The notes under the pieces: generated by a model
What the model was told of the DNA's origin: nothing
Database searches by the model: none
What the model saw: only the letters and a program-made list of their open reading frames with translations
In this document: piece after piece, positions 8,617 through 17,174 of the stretch
Layout of the letters: each line of letters begins with the position of its first letter
Position numbering within the stretch: position 1 is the first letter of the stretch
Translations under genes and position numbers: made by a program
Assembly (NCBI GenBank): GCA_020026415.1
Contig: JAHHQL010000003.1
Span: forward strand, 1 to 64,000
Source of the DNA: Alistipes sp.
GTDB taxonomy: Bacteria > Bacteroidota > Bacteroidia > Bacteroidales > Rikenellaceae
Direction of reading: 5' to 3'
DNA: 64,000 nucleotides

Positions 8617-8900
8617 GTGTGTGATGAATGGAAAGGCGGAATGAAGTTGTCCGACGGATGCCCTCTTCTTCCCGCCTGCCCGAAAACATGCCAAAAGGAT
8701 TAGGAATTACCCAAGAACCACCCGCTTCCCGAAATTTTTCCAAATGCCTCACGACACACCCCGTCAGTCCGAGATCTCGAAACCCCTCAATGCCGAGATC
8801 CGCCCCTACGCCCCCTCAGACCTGTTTTCGCCTTCTCCATCCGTAAAAATTCGGAAATCGTCCCCGGCAGAATCTTGTTTTTAAAATATTTTACTTTTTT
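8617..8900. other. Intergenic stretch without recognised gene
   Basis: About 280 bases between the udk terminator and the lrgA promoter. An open frame at 8628-8846 (+) has a Pro/Ser-rich translation with no family look or promoter, and I do not call it. Nothing else is evident. Confidence 0.5.
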
Positions 8901-8934
8901 TTTGAACACCCAGCCGATTTCTTTCCTACCTTTG
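8901..8934 (+). promoter_or_regulatory. lrgAB promoter
   Basis: TTTG at 8901-8904 and TACCTTTG at 8927-8934 with a 22-bp spacer, slightly long for the consensus. The ATG at 8943 follows only 8 bases later, implying a nearly leaderless mRNA if the start is right. Confidence 0.65.
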
Positions 8935-8942
8935 CGCCCGTT

Positions 8943-9293
8943 ATGGTCGGATTGTGTTACATTCTTATTTTTTGGCTTGCGGGCAATGCCCTGAGCCACC
9001 TCATCGGAGGTTATATTTCGGGAAACATCATCGGTATGGTGCTTTTGTTCCTTTCGCTCAAATACAAATGGGTGAAGGCCGAGCGTGTACGCCCCGCAGC
9101 ACGTTTCCTGTTGGGTACGATGGCACTGTTTTTTGTCCCGTTCGGAGTCGGGCTGATGGTTTCCTACGAAAACATCGTCGATAATCTTGCAGCCATTCTG
9201 GTGGCAGCCGTGGCCAGCACCATCATCGTACTGGTCGTTGTGGGACGTTCGTTCCAATATCTGAATCGGAAAAAAGAAGCGAAAAAATTATGA
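8943..9293 (+). CDS. lrgA: LrgA/CidA-family holin-like membrane protein
   Basis: A 116-residue integral membrane protein of the CidA/LrgA family, holin-like proteins linked to murein hydrolase export, programmed lysis and, more recently, pyruvate uptake. Four hydrophobic segments are visible, with the family segments ISGNIIGMVLLFLSLKYKWVKA and FLLGTMALFFVPFGVGLM. It overlaps lrgB by 4 bases (ATGA), the usual arrangement. The N-terminus is short by one half-helix compared with many homologues, which fits the very short leader; a start further upstream is not available in frame. Confidence 0.9.
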   Translation: MVGLCYILIFWLAGNALSHLIGGYISGNIIGMVLLFLSLKYKWVKAERVRPAARFLLGTMALFFVPFGVGLMVSYENIVDNLAAILVAAVASTIIVLVVVGRSFQYLNRKKEAKKL

Positions 9294-9994
9294 GCGACTT
9301 GTTTCAAACCATCATCCACAGCGATCTGTTCATGCTGACCGCCACGATCGCGCTTTATGTCGTGGGAGGTGCGCTCTACCGCCGCACCCGCATCATCCTC
9401 GTACACCCCGTACTGCTCACGTTCATCGCCATGATCGGCATTCTGAGTTGGTGCGGCATTGACTACGAAGAGTACCGCGCCGCAACCTCCGTGCTGGAAT
9501 TTGCCTTGGGATTGTCGGTCGTTGCACTCGGTTATCTGATGTACGAACAGTTGGAACACATCCGCGGTAACCTCCTCACGATCGGCATCTCGACGGTTGT
9601 CGGTTGTCTGGTCGGTATTTTGAGCGTCGTTTATATCGCTTCATTGTTCGGTACGGAGCGCGAGATCGTCACTTCGCTCGCCCCCAAATCGGTCACCGTC
9701 CCCATTGCCGTGGCAGTGGTCGAACCCTTGGGCGGCATTATCTCGATTACATCGGTTGTCGTATTCTGCGTCGGCATCTTCGGCTCGCTGTTCGGTGAGA
9801 CGATCCTGCGTTTTGCAGGCGTAACCGATCCCCAAGCCTTGGGCTATGCTCTCGGATCGGCATCACACGGTGTCGGCACGGCACGCGCCATCGAAATCGG
9901 CGCGATTGAGGGTGCGCTGTCGGGTCTTGCAATGGCACTGATGGGACTCACCACCGCCCTACTGCTCCCCCTGATCGAGAAATTCCTTTACTGA
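9290..9994 (+). CDS. lrgB: LrgB/CidB-family membrane protein
   Basis: A 234-residue polytopic membrane protein, partner of LrgA in the same operon. The family core is clear: SVVALGYLMYEQLEHIR, then SLAPKSVTVPIAVAVVEPLGG (about 129-149) and the conserved end GSASHGVGTARAIEIG. About seven membrane segments are predicted by eye. The pair is thought to control murein hydrolase activity or transport a small metabolite. No LytTR-type regulator lies next to it, so how the operon is controlled is not visible here. Confidence 0.92.
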   Translation: MSDLFQTIIHSDLFMLTATIALYVVGGALYRRTRIILVHPVLLTFIAMIGILSWCGIDYEEYRAATSVLEFALGLSVVALGYLMYEQLEHIRGNLLTIGISTVVGCLVGILSVVYIASLFGTEREIVTSLAPKSVTVPIAVAVVEPLGGIISITSVVVFCVGIFGSLFGETILRFAGVTDPQALGYALGSASHGVGTARAIEIGAIEGALSGLAMALMGLTTALLLPLIEKFLY

Positions 9995-10020
9995 TTCCAA
10001 GCATACATCACACACACGAG

Positions 10021-10051
10021 AAAGGCGGACTTCTTTTTGAAGTCCGCCTTT
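10021..10051. terminator. Bidirectional terminator between lrgB and mutS
   Basis: A 13-bp perfect stem (AAAGGCGGACTTC with GAAGTCCGCCTTT) between two convergent genes. Confidence 0.88.
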
Positions 10052-10073
10052 CAATTTTTTATCTTCCGGAGGA

Positions 10074-12779
10074 TTACAAACCCGTGATCTTCTTGATCTC
10101 GTTTAATTTGTTCAACGCCTCCAACGGGGTTAGTGCATTGATGTCCAAGCCCTTGATCTGATCACGCACCTGAATCAGCACGGGATCGTCCAGCTGAAAC
10201 ATCGACAACTGCATGTTCTGCGGTTGGGGCGTATCGGCAGCCTCCCGCACGGCCTTCGACGAGGCACGGCGACCGCGTTGCGCGATGTGTTTGCTCGGCA
10301 CGATCTCGTTGTTGCCATAGACCTGTTCCAGATTGCGCAGGATTTCGTCGGCACGCGACACGACCGACAGGGGCATACCCGCCAGACGCGCCACATGAAT
10401 ACCGAACGAATGCTCCGTACCGCCGGGTTCCAACTTACGCAGAAAGACCACCTTGTTGCCGACCTCCTTGACCGCCACGTGGAAATTCTTCACACGCGGA
10501 CACATCTTCTCCATCTCGTTCAACTCGTGGTAGTGGGTCGCAAACAACGTCTTGGGATGCGCCGTGGGATGATTGTGCAGGTATTCGACCATTGCCCACG
10601 CAATCGAAATGCCGTCGTAGGTACTCGTTCCCCGACCGATCTCATCCAGAAGGACAATGCTCCGATCGGAGATGTTGTTCAGAATCGAAGCCGACTCCAA
10701 CATCTCGACCATGAAGGTCGATTCGCCCTGCGAGATGTTGTCCGATGCTCCGACACGGGTAAAGATCTTATCCACCACGCCGATACGAGCCGATTCGGCC
10801 GGAACGAACGACCCCATCTGCGCCATCAGAATGATGAGTGCCGTCTGACGCAACAGAGCCGATTTACCCGACATGTTGGGACCCGTGATGATCATAATCT
10901 GCTGCTGCTTGTCGTCGAGCATCACATCGTTGGGGATATACTCCTCGCCCACGGGCATCAGCGTCTCGATCACGGGGTGACGTCCCCGGTGAATCTCGAT
11001 GGTCGAACCCTCATCCAGCACGGGACGCACATAGTGACGTTCGACGGCCAGACGAGCAAACGACATCAGACAGTCGATGCGTGCCACATGGGCGGCATCG
11101 TGCTGCATCTCGACAATCGACTGAGCCACGAAGGCGATGACCTCCGCGTAGATCTCCTGCTCAAGGATCAGCATACGCTCCTCCGCACCCAAGATCTTCT
11201 GTTCGTACTCCTTCAACTCCTCGGTGATGTACCGCTCGGCGTTGGTCAGCGTCTGCTTGCGGATCCACGTTTCGGGCACTTTATCCTTATGGGCATTGCG
11301 CACCTCGATGTAGTAACCGAACACGTTGTTGTAGCCGATCTTCAGCGACGGGATGCCCGTCTGTTCGCTTTCGCGCTGCTGGATGCGGTTCAGGTAATCC
11401 TTGCCGTGGAGCGCGATGCGACGCAGGTCGTCGAGTTCGGCATTCACGCCGTCGGCGATGATGCCGCCGCGCTGTATCTGATTGCACTGCGGATCGGGAT
11501 AGATGTCCGATGCGATGCGGTCATGCACGGCCTGCAACGGATCGAGTTTCTCGGCAATTCCGCGCAAAGCCCCGGAATCCGACTTGGAGAGGATTTCCCG
11601 CAATTTGGCGATGGCCTGCAACGAATTTTTCAGTTGCACCAACTCGCGCGGCGTGACACGTTGTGCCGCCACACGCGACGAAATACGCTCCAGATCGCCC
11701 ACCATGGCGACCTGTTCGCTGACCGAATCCGCCAGATTCTCCTCCTTGATGAAGCACTCGACCACGTCCAACCGGGCATTAATCTTGGCGGGATCCTTGA
11801 TCGGCATGGCGATCCATCGTTTCAGCAAACGTCCGCCCATCGGCGTGAGCGTGCGGTCGATGACCGATGCAAAACTATATTTGGCGTTTTCCTCGTTCGA
11901 GGAGAAGAGTTCGAGGTTTCGGATCGTGAATTTGTCGATCCACACATAATCGTCGCGGTCAATCCGCGCAATGGAGGCGATGTGTGCCGTGTCGCGGTGC
12001 TCGGTAAATTCCAAATAATAGAGAATGGCTCCCGCCGCAGAAATACCGCTCGTGAAGCGATCCACGCCGAATCCTTTCAACGACTTGGTGCCGAACTGTT
12101 TGCAGAGTTTCTCGCGGTTGATGTCCTCCGAAAAGACCCAATCGTCCAGACGATAGGTATAGTGTTTCGACCCGAAAGCGTCCGAGAATCGGTCGTCGTA
12201 ACCCCGCTGATAGACGATCTCCTTGGGCGCGAAACTCGAAATCAGTTTATCGACATACGCATCGTCACCCTCCGCCACATAAAACTCGCCGGTCGAGATG
12301 TCCAGAAACGCCACGCCCGTTGTTTTCTGACCGAAAAAGACCGATCCGAGGTAGGTGTTCTCCTTGTTGGTCAGGATATTTTCGCCCATAACGACACCCG
12401 GCGTCACCAGTTCGATCACCCCGCGTTTGACCAATCCCTTGACGAGTTTCGGATCTTCCAACTGCTCGCAGATCGCCACACGCTCGCCTGCACGAACCAG
12501 TTTCGGCAGATAGGTATCAATGGCGTGGTAGGGAAATCCCGCCAACTCGACATACGAGGCGGCTCCGTTGGCGCGGCGCGTGAGGGTGATTCCCAAAATT
12601 CCGCTTGCCTTAATGGCATCCTCGCCAAACGTCTCGTAGAAATCGCCCACACGGAACAACAGCACGGCATCGGGATGCACGGCCTTGATCGAATAATATT
12701 GCTTCATGAGGGGTGTCTCGACATACTTCTTGTCCTGTTTCGCCTCTTTCTTATCGTCTGAATGTTGCGTTGCTGCCAC
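10074..12779 (-). CDS. mutS: DNA mismatch repair protein MutS
   Basis: MutS recognises mismatches and starts methyl-independent or MutL-dependent repair. The mismatch-binding motif RVGDFYETFGEDA is near the N-terminus, and the C-terminal ATPase has Walker A TGPNMSGKS, Walker B with LLDEIGRGTSTYDG and ATHYHEL. The C-terminal PLEALNKLNEIKK is typical. I chose the GTG at 12779 (901 residues): it lies just downstream of the promoter box at 12808-12815 and keeps the conserved ETPLMKQYY lead-in. The ATG at 12707 would remove that segment, and the longer open frame up to 12884 would begin upstream of the promoter. Confidence 0.93.
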   Translation of the reverse strand: MAATQHSDDKKEAKQDKKYVETPLMKQYYSIKAVHPDAVLLFRVGDFYETFGEDAIKASGILGITLTRRANGAASYVELAGFPYHAIDTYLPKLVRAGERVAICEQLEDPKLVKGLVKRGVIELVTPGVVMGENILTNKENTYLGSVFFGQKTTGVAFLDISTGEFYVAEGDDAYVDKLISSFAPKEIVYQRGYDDRFSDAFGSKHYTYRLDDWVFSEDINREKLCKQFGTKSLKGFGVDRFTSGISAAGAILYYLEFTEHRDTAHIASIARIDRDDYVWIDKFTIRNLELFSSNEENAKYSFASVIDRTLTPMGGRLLKRWIAMPIKDPAKINARLDVVECFIKEENLADSVSEQVAMVGDLERISSRVAAQRVTPRELVQLKNSLQAIAKLREILSKSDSGALRGIAEKLDPLQAVHDRIASDIYPDPQCNQIQRGGIIADGVNAELDDLRRIALHGKDYLNRIQQRESEQTGIPSLKIGYNNVFGYYIEVRNAHKDKVPETWIRKQTLTNAERYITEELKEYEQKILGAEERMLILEQEIYAEVIAFVAQSIVEMQHDAAHVARIDCLMSFARLAVERHYVRPVLDEGSTIEIHRGRHPVIETLMPVGEEYIPNDVMLDDKQQQIMIITGPNMSGKSALLRQTALIILMAQMGSFVPAESARIGVVDKIFTRVGASDNISQGESTFMVEMLESASILNNISDRSIVLLDEIGRGTSTYDGISIAWAMVEYLHNHPTAHPKTLFATHYHELNEMEKMCPRVKNFHVAVKEVGNKVVFLRKLEPGGTEHSFGIHVARLAGMPLSVVSRADEILRNLEQVYGNNEIVPSKHIAQRGRRASSKAVREAADTPQPQNMQLSMFQLDDPVLIQVRDQIKGLDINALTPLEALNKLNEIKKITGL

Positions 12780-12807
12780 CTTTGTGATTGCTTTTGGGTT
12801 TAATATA

Positions 12808-12815
12808 CAAAGATA
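12808..12815 (-). promoter_or_regulatory. mutS promoter -7 box
   Basis: On the minus strand TATCTTTG, the most frequent -7 form in this window. It sets the 5' limit for mutS translation. The region to 12995 also holds the rightward promoter of the fucosidase gene (TATATTTG at 12962-12969). Confidence 0.7.
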
Positions 12816-12995
12816 CAATTTTTCACTCGGTTCGCAATGCCGTAGTCGCGGTTTTTTCTTCATCCGGTCCGATTGTCCCGACAAGCACGGATTCGATCCG
12901 CCCCTGCGGAGGTGATCGTATAAAATCGGCTGTCAAAATCAAGCGATCCGATTTATTTTTTTATATTTGCCCCATCCAACAAACAGTAATTTCGC

Positions 12996-14879
12996 ATGAA
13001 AAAAGTCAGAAAATCAATCCTTGCGGGCTTGTGCGCGACGATCTTCTCGGCCTGCACGCCATCGGTCCATGCACCCGAAGCCGTTCTTCCCATTCCCCAG
13101 CCCAAACAGGTCGAGTGGCAGAAAATGGAAACCTATGCCTTTGTCCATTTCGGTCTGAACACGTTCAACGACCGCGAATGGGGCTATGGCGACAGCGATC
13201 CCAAGACCTTCGACCCCAAACGACTCGATTGCGAGCAGTGGGTCAAGACCTTCAAACAGGCAGGCATGAAGGGAGTGATTTTCACGGCCAAACATCATGA
13301 CGGATTCTGTCTTTGGCCGACGCAACTCACGGAATACTGCATCCGCAACACCCCCTACAAGGAGGGTAAGGGCGACGTGGTCGGCGAATTGGCCGCCGCA
13401 TGCAGGAAACACGGTCTCAAACTCGCCCTCTATCTTTCGCCGTGGGATCGTCACCACGCCGAATATGCCACACCCGCCTACGTGGATTATTTCCACGCCC
13501 AACTGCGCGAACTGATGACCAACTACGGTGAGGTGTTCGAGGTATGGTTCGATGGTGCAAACGGCGGTGACGGCTGGTATGGCGGAGCCAAGGAATCGCG
13601 CACGATCGACCGCAAGAACTACTACGACTATCCGAAGATTTACGAGATTCTGGACGAACTCCAGCCTCAGGCCGTCGTCTTCTCGGACGGAGGTCCCGGT
13701 TGCCGTTGGGTCGGCAACGAAAACGGCTATGCGGGAGCCACCAACTGGTCGTTCCTGCGTGCGGGCGAGGTTTATCCGGGGTATCCGAAATACCGCGAAT
13801 TGCAGTACGGACACGCCGACGGCAATCAGTGGACGGCTGCCGAGTGTGATGTGTCGATCCGTCCGGGATGGTTCTACCACAAGGATCAGGACGACAAGGT
13901 CAAGTCGGTGGATCATCTGGTCGATCTCTACTACCGCAGCGTGGGGCATAACGCCACGTTGCTGCTCAATTTTCCCGTCAATTATGACGGACTGATTCCC
14001 GCCATCGATTCGGCACGTGCCGTTCAGTTCCACAAAACGATCCGGGAGCAATTGGGCAGGAACCTGCTCCGGGGAGTAAAACCCGAAGTGACCGCCAAGC
14101 GCGGCGGTAAATTCACGCCCGATGCGATGACCGACGATGATTACGACACGTTCTGGGCAACGCCCGACAGCGTGGTCAGTGCCGAAGTGATCTTCCCGCT
14201 GAAAAAGACCGAGAAAGTCAATCGCATGATGTTGCAGGAGTACATCCCGTTGGGACAACGCGTCAAGTCGTTTGTGGTGGAATACGCCACAGGGGACAAA
14301 TGGCTGCCCGTATCGCTCAACGAAGAGACCACGACCATCGGCTACAAGCGTCTGTTGCGTTTCAGAACCGTCGAAACCGACCGTCTGCGCGTGCGTTTCC
14401 TCGATGCGCGGGGTTCGCTGACGATCAACAACGCGGAAGCCTTCTATGCGGGTGAAACGACCGATTTCAAACTACACTCCGAGACCGACGAGTTGAAAGG
14501 TTACGCCTATTCGGTGGTCAAATTACAAAAGGCGGAAGCCGAAAAAATGTCGGATCGGAATCCCGCGACTGCCGCAAGCGTAAAGGATGATCGGATTCTG
14601 TTGGATCTGGGCGACAAGAAGAGCATCAGTTCACTGCACTATCTGCCCGATCAGAGCGAATACAACGAGGGTCTGATCAAGAATTACGAGATCTCGGTCG
14701 GGAACTCGCCCAAGGAGTTGGAAGTGGTTAAAACGGGTGAATTTTCCAACATCCGCAACAACCCGATCCTCCAATCGGTGTTCTTCACTCCCGTCACGGC
14801 GCGTTACCTCCAACTGAAAGCCACCCGAATGGTAACCGACGGCGAAAAGATGAAACTTGCGGAGATTATCATCCGATAA
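12996..14879 (+). CDS. Alpha-L-fucosidase (GH29), lipoprotein
   Basis: A 627-residue exo-fucosidase that releases L-fucose from glycans such as host mucin. The N-terminus is a lipoprotein signal peptide with lipobox FSAC (Cys20), so it is membrane anchored, probably facing the periplasm or surface. The GH29 barrel spans about 35-350: VHFGLNTF, FTAKHHDGFCLWPT and the nucleophile Asp186 in EVWFDGANG. Two C-terminal beta-sandwich regions (about 375-490 and 490-627) look like F5/8-type sugar-binding modules. No SusC/SusD pair or sulfatase lies nearby, so it acts outside a classical polysaccharide locus. It has its own promoter and terminator. Confidence 0.92.
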   Translation: MKKVRKSILAGLCATIFSACTPSVHAPEAVLPIPQPKQVEWQKMETYAFVHFGLNTFNDREWGYGDSDPKTFDPKRLDCEQWVKTFKQAGMKGVIFTAKHHDGFCLWPTQLTEYCIRNTPYKEGKGDVVGELAAACRKHGLKLALYLSPWDRHHAEYATPAYVDYFHAQLRELMTNYGEVFEVWFDGANGGDGWYGGAKESRTIDRKNYYDYPKIYEILDELQPQAVVFSDGGPGCRWVGNENGYAGATNWSFLRAGEVYPGYPKYRELQYGHADGNQWTAAECDVSIRPGWFYHKDQDDKVKSVDHLVDLYYRSVGHNATLLLNFPVNYDGLIPAIDSARAVQFHKTIREQLGRNLLRGVKPEVTAKRGGKFTPDAMTDDDYDTFWATPDSVVSAEVIFPLKKTEKVNRMMLQEYIPLGQRVKSFVVEYATGDKWLPVSLNEETTTIGYKRLLRFRTVETDRLRVRFLDARGSLTINNAEAFYAGETTDFKLHSETDELKGYAYSVVKLQKAEAEKMSDRNPATAASVKDDRILLDLGDKKSISSLHYLPDQSEYNEGLIKNYEISVGNSPKELEVVKTGEFSNIRNNPILQSVFFTPVTARYLQLKATRMVTDGEKMKLAEIIIR

Positions 14880-14893
14880 TCCTCCCCGAACAC

Positions 14894-14930
14894 AAAAAGA
14901 GCGCACCTTGATTGAGGTGCGCTCTTTTTT
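14894..14930 (+). terminator. Fucosidase terminator
   Basis: The stem AAAAAGAGCGCACCT/AGGTGCGCTCTTTTT with a T-run follows the stop codon by 14 bases. Confidence 0.88.
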
Positions 14931-14936
14931 AATTTA

Positions 14937-14981
14937 CAAAAAAAACCGCAATCGGAAAATCCCCGTGATCTTCCGATTGCG
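14937..14981 (-). terminator. Terminator of the flavodoxin/PepSY operon
   Basis: A 12-bp stem (CCGCAATCGGAA with TTCCGATTGCGG); on the minus strand it is followed by eight T residues. It closes the leftward four-gene operon. Confidence 0.85.
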
Positions 14982-15051
14982 GCCTCAAAAAATTCTAACC
15001 AATTAAAAATTTATTTATACTTTGGACAGGTATCGCCCCTGCCGTTTGTTT

Positions 15052-15633
15052 TCACAACAAAAACATAAAGAGGATGGGGATGAGAATCCCGCACAAAAAT
15101 TCGATACCGCCACGTCCCCACATGCCTTTCGCACCCTTGATGATGATCAGACCCGAAATGACAATGAGGATCAGCGATGCCAAAAAAATGTCCGAAAAAA
15201 TCGTCCACCAACGGCTCGGATTATAATGCAGACGGTTCAGCGAACTGAGAATCGGACGTTTGCGGAGCGATTCGTACACTGCCGTTTTGGCTTGGGTATC
15301 AATGGCAAGGGTACATCCGCGACGGATGAACACCTTGATCTGCCCCTCTTCGGGCTGGTACGATTTCAAAAACTCCGAACCTAAATTCAATTCCTCCAAA
15401 CTGCGCTTGATATCGGCATCGCTCCAAGCATCGGATGCTTCAGGGTATTGCCCCTCCAGTCCGAAATCCTGACGTTCCACCGAATACGAAGAGTTGAAAT
15501 CGCGTTTGTGATTCAACATGAATCCCGAAACTGCATAAATCAACAAAACGCCTGCAAAGAAAAAGGAGAGGTCACGGTGAACAGCCCTGCTCCATTTTCT
15601 GAGTTTGTTACCGAATTTCAAATGTTCTTCCAT
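15052..15633 (-). CDS. PepSY-associated transmembrane protein
   Basis: A 193-residue inner-membrane protein. A first helix (about 20-38, FFFAGVLLIYAVSGFML) is followed by HK and a periplasmic loop of about 100 residues resembling a single PepSY fold; SSLNRLHYNPSRWWTIFSD then leads into two C-terminal helices. This arrangement is that of PepSY-TM proteins, some of which are tied to ferric-siderophore reduction. The His residues in NHKR and LHYNP could bind heme or metal; that is inference. It is the last gene of the flavodoxin operon, 10 bases after the lipoprotein gene. Confidence 0.75.
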   Translation of the reverse strand: MEEHLKFGNKLRKWSRAVHRDLSFFFAGVLLIYAVSGFMLNHKRDFNSSYSVERQDFGLEGQYPEASDAWSDADIKRSLEELNLGSEFLKSYQPEEGQIKVFIRRGCTLAIDTQAKTAVYESLRKRPILSSLNRLHYNPSRWWTIFSDIFLASLILIVISGLIIIKGAKGMWGRGGIEFLCGILIPILFMFLL

Positions 15634-15643
15634 CAAAACTCCG

Positions 15644-16246
15644 CTATTTGAGAATCTCGTACGAAACGCCGTCCACATGGTAGAACGAGAGGTATTCCTT
15701 ACCCTCTTTCTGCTTGCGTTCGGCAATACGCTTACGGAAGCCGTCGATGCGCTGCTGCATCGTGGCGGCCTCTGTCTCTCCACGGGCTTTCATCTCCGAA
15801 TCGCATCCAGCCTTGCCGTCGCCGTGTTTCGGAGCGGTCTGCTGGCTGAGTTGCTGTTCCCACTCCACGAGATAAGCCTCGTCGATGCGATCCTCCTTCA
15901 AGGTTCCCTTCACGCGCACCATGCTGTTTACGCACTCCTCGGTGAAAGCACCCAGTTCTTCGGTTGCCATGATCTGCATGACCTTCTTGTCGGACGAACC
16001 CATCATGAAGAGTTTGCGACCGCCGTGCTTGCAGATGTGGGTGCAGATCCCCTCCACCTCGATCTGCTTACCGGTCAGCGTCTGAGCCTCTGCCAAAAGT
16101 TGATCGACACTAAGAACATTCTCCTGAGCGACTTCTTCCCGTTCTATTGTTTCTGCCGTATTGTTCTGACGACTGTTACCGCCACCGCAGGCCGTAAAAA
16201 GCGTCATTGCGGAGCAGGTGATCAAAAGAAAAAATGTCTTTTTCAT
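15644..16246 (-). CDS. OB-fold lipoprotein with CxHxCxH motif
   Basis: A 200-residue lipoprotein: signal peptide with lipobox LFTAC (Cys20), a linker rich in Asn, Thr and Glu, then an OB-fold-like domain (about 45-135) with VLSVDQLLAEAQTLTGKQI and a motif CTHICKH (C68, H70, C72, H74) in the first strand pair. The C-terminus is a charged region rich in Arg, Lys and Glu, probably helical. The fold resembles periplasmic OB-fold domains of the CcmE or tRNA-anticodon-like type, and the Cys/His motif suggests metal or heme binding, which is inference. It sits between DUF2023 and PepSY genes with 4 and 10 base gaps. Confidence 0.7.
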   Translation of the reverse strand: MKKTFFLLITCSAMTLFTACGGGNSRQNNTAETIEREEVAQENVLSVDQLLAEAQTLTGKQIEVEGICTHICKHGGRKLFMMGSSDKKVMQIMATEELGAFTEECVNSMVRVKGTLKEDRIDEAYLVEWEQQLSQQTAPKHGDGKAGCDSEMKARGETEAATMQQRIDGFRKRIAERKQKEGKEYLSFYHVDGVSYEILK

Positions 16247-16250
16247 TTTA

Positions 16251-16607
16251 TTAGCTGATTTTTTGTTTATAGCGGCAGTAGCGTTGGCACTGTCGTGCTA
16301 TATCGTATCCGAGCATCGCTCCAAGGATGAAATCCTCTTCGGCAGTGAGTTTGTTCAGCGGTTTGTGGACAAACGAACGTACCACATCCAGACAATACTC
16401 GTTGCCGAAGAACAGATTAACCTTTTCGGGAGTGATCTCCTGAATGACGTACCCGATTCCCAACCGGTCGAGTCTCTCGCAGACCAACGTAGCACAGGTG
16501 GGGCACATCGTACACAGCACCAAGTTACGCACACCCTTCTGGAACTCGTATATGTTGTGCATATAGAGTTTCATGGAACTGTAACGGTTGAAATCCTCTA
16601 CACTCAT
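16251..16607 (-). CDS. DUF2023 family protein
   Basis: A 118-residue cytosolic protein of the DUF2023 family, whose function is unknown. In Bacteroidetes it is regularly next to flavodoxin, as here (10-base gap). It carries a CTMCPTC motif (about residues 32-38) and further Cys residues in GNEYCLDV and RQCQRYCRYKQ, so iron-sulfur or zinc binding or redox activity is possible but not shown. It may be a partner or electron donor for the flavodoxin. Confidence 0.8.
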   Translation of the reverse strand: MSVEDFNRYSSMKLYMHNIYEFQKGVRNLVLCTMCPTCATLVCERLDRLGIGYVIQEITPEKVNLFFGNEYCLDVVRSFVHKPLNKLTAEEDFILGAMLGYDIARQCQRYCRYKQKIS

Positions 16608-16617
16608 AGTCCTCTGA

Positions 16618-17103
16618 TTATTTCAAGGATTCGCACCATTTTGCAATGCGGGCGTCGGTGGCGTCGGGATCGCTCTCGTCGATGGCCAGACCGATGAATT
16701 TACCCTCGTTGCATACCAGCGAGTTGGTTGCGCTGTAACCCTCCGGAACAAAATCTCCGACGAACGTGCAACCGGTACCCTGCAAGGCCTCGTACATTAC
16801 ACCGATGGCATCGCAGAACGTATCGGGATACGAACCGGCATCACCGCAACCGAACAGAGCCACCTTCTTGCCCGAAAGATCTTTTGCTTTCAACGACTCG
16901 ACGAAAGGAGCCATGTCGTCCTGCAATTCGCCGCAGCCCCAAGTCGAGCAACCGATCAGAAGCATGTCATACTGATCCGCTTCGTTCACATCGGCATCTG
17001 CCACGTTATGAATGTCGTTGGCCGAAACGCCCAATTGATTCGCAATATCCTGAGCAACCGACTCGGTCGTGCCCATGGTGCTTCCATAAAAAATACCAGT
17101 CAT
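16618..17103 (-). CDS. fldA: Flavodoxin
   Basis: A 161-residue long-chain type flavodoxin, an FMN electron carrier that replaces ferredoxin, classically when iron is scarce. The phosphate loop is FYGSTMGTTESVA (residues 5-17), the 60s loop is STWGCGELQDD with the Trp that stacks on FMN, and the 90s loop is FGCGDAGSYPDTFCDA. The ATG at 17103 is chosen over an in-frame ATG at 17151 because flavodoxins start directly at the first strand. It heads the operon fldA-DUF2023-OB lipoprotein-PepSY. Two direct repeats upstream (17176-17224) may be an operator. Confidence 0.93.
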   Translation of the reverse strand: MTGIFYGSTMGTTESVAQDIANQLGVSANDIHNVADADVNEADQYDMLLIGCSTWGCGELQDDMAPFVESLKAKDLSGKKVALFGCGDAGSYPDTFCDAIGVMYEALQGTGCTFVGDFVPEGYSATNSLVCNEGKFIGLAIDESDPDATDARIAKWCESLK

Positions 17104-17148
17104 AATATTGATTTGTTTAAATTGTTTTTGGTTCTTTTTCCAATAATG

Positions 17149-17156
17149 CAAAGTAA
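17149..17156 (-). promoter_or_regulatory. Likely flavodoxin operon promoter -7 box
   Basis: On the minus strand TTACTTTG, one base from TAnnTTTG; the same variant precedes the cold-shock and acyl-CoA ligase genes here. It is 45 bases before the flavodoxin ATG. Confidence 0.5.
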
Positions 17157-17174
17157 CGACTATATCTCAGACCG

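Noticed and set aside
8628..8846. Possible small gene after udk
   Set aside because: Pro/Ser-rich translation, no promoter box at a useful distance, and no resemblance to a known family.
10224..12761. Long open frame of 845 codons on the strand opposite mutS
   Set aside because: It is a mirror of mutS: the codon structure of the strong coding strand leaves the opposite frame open, its translation is His/Arg/Asp/Val-rich without a family look, and mutS itself is unmistakable.
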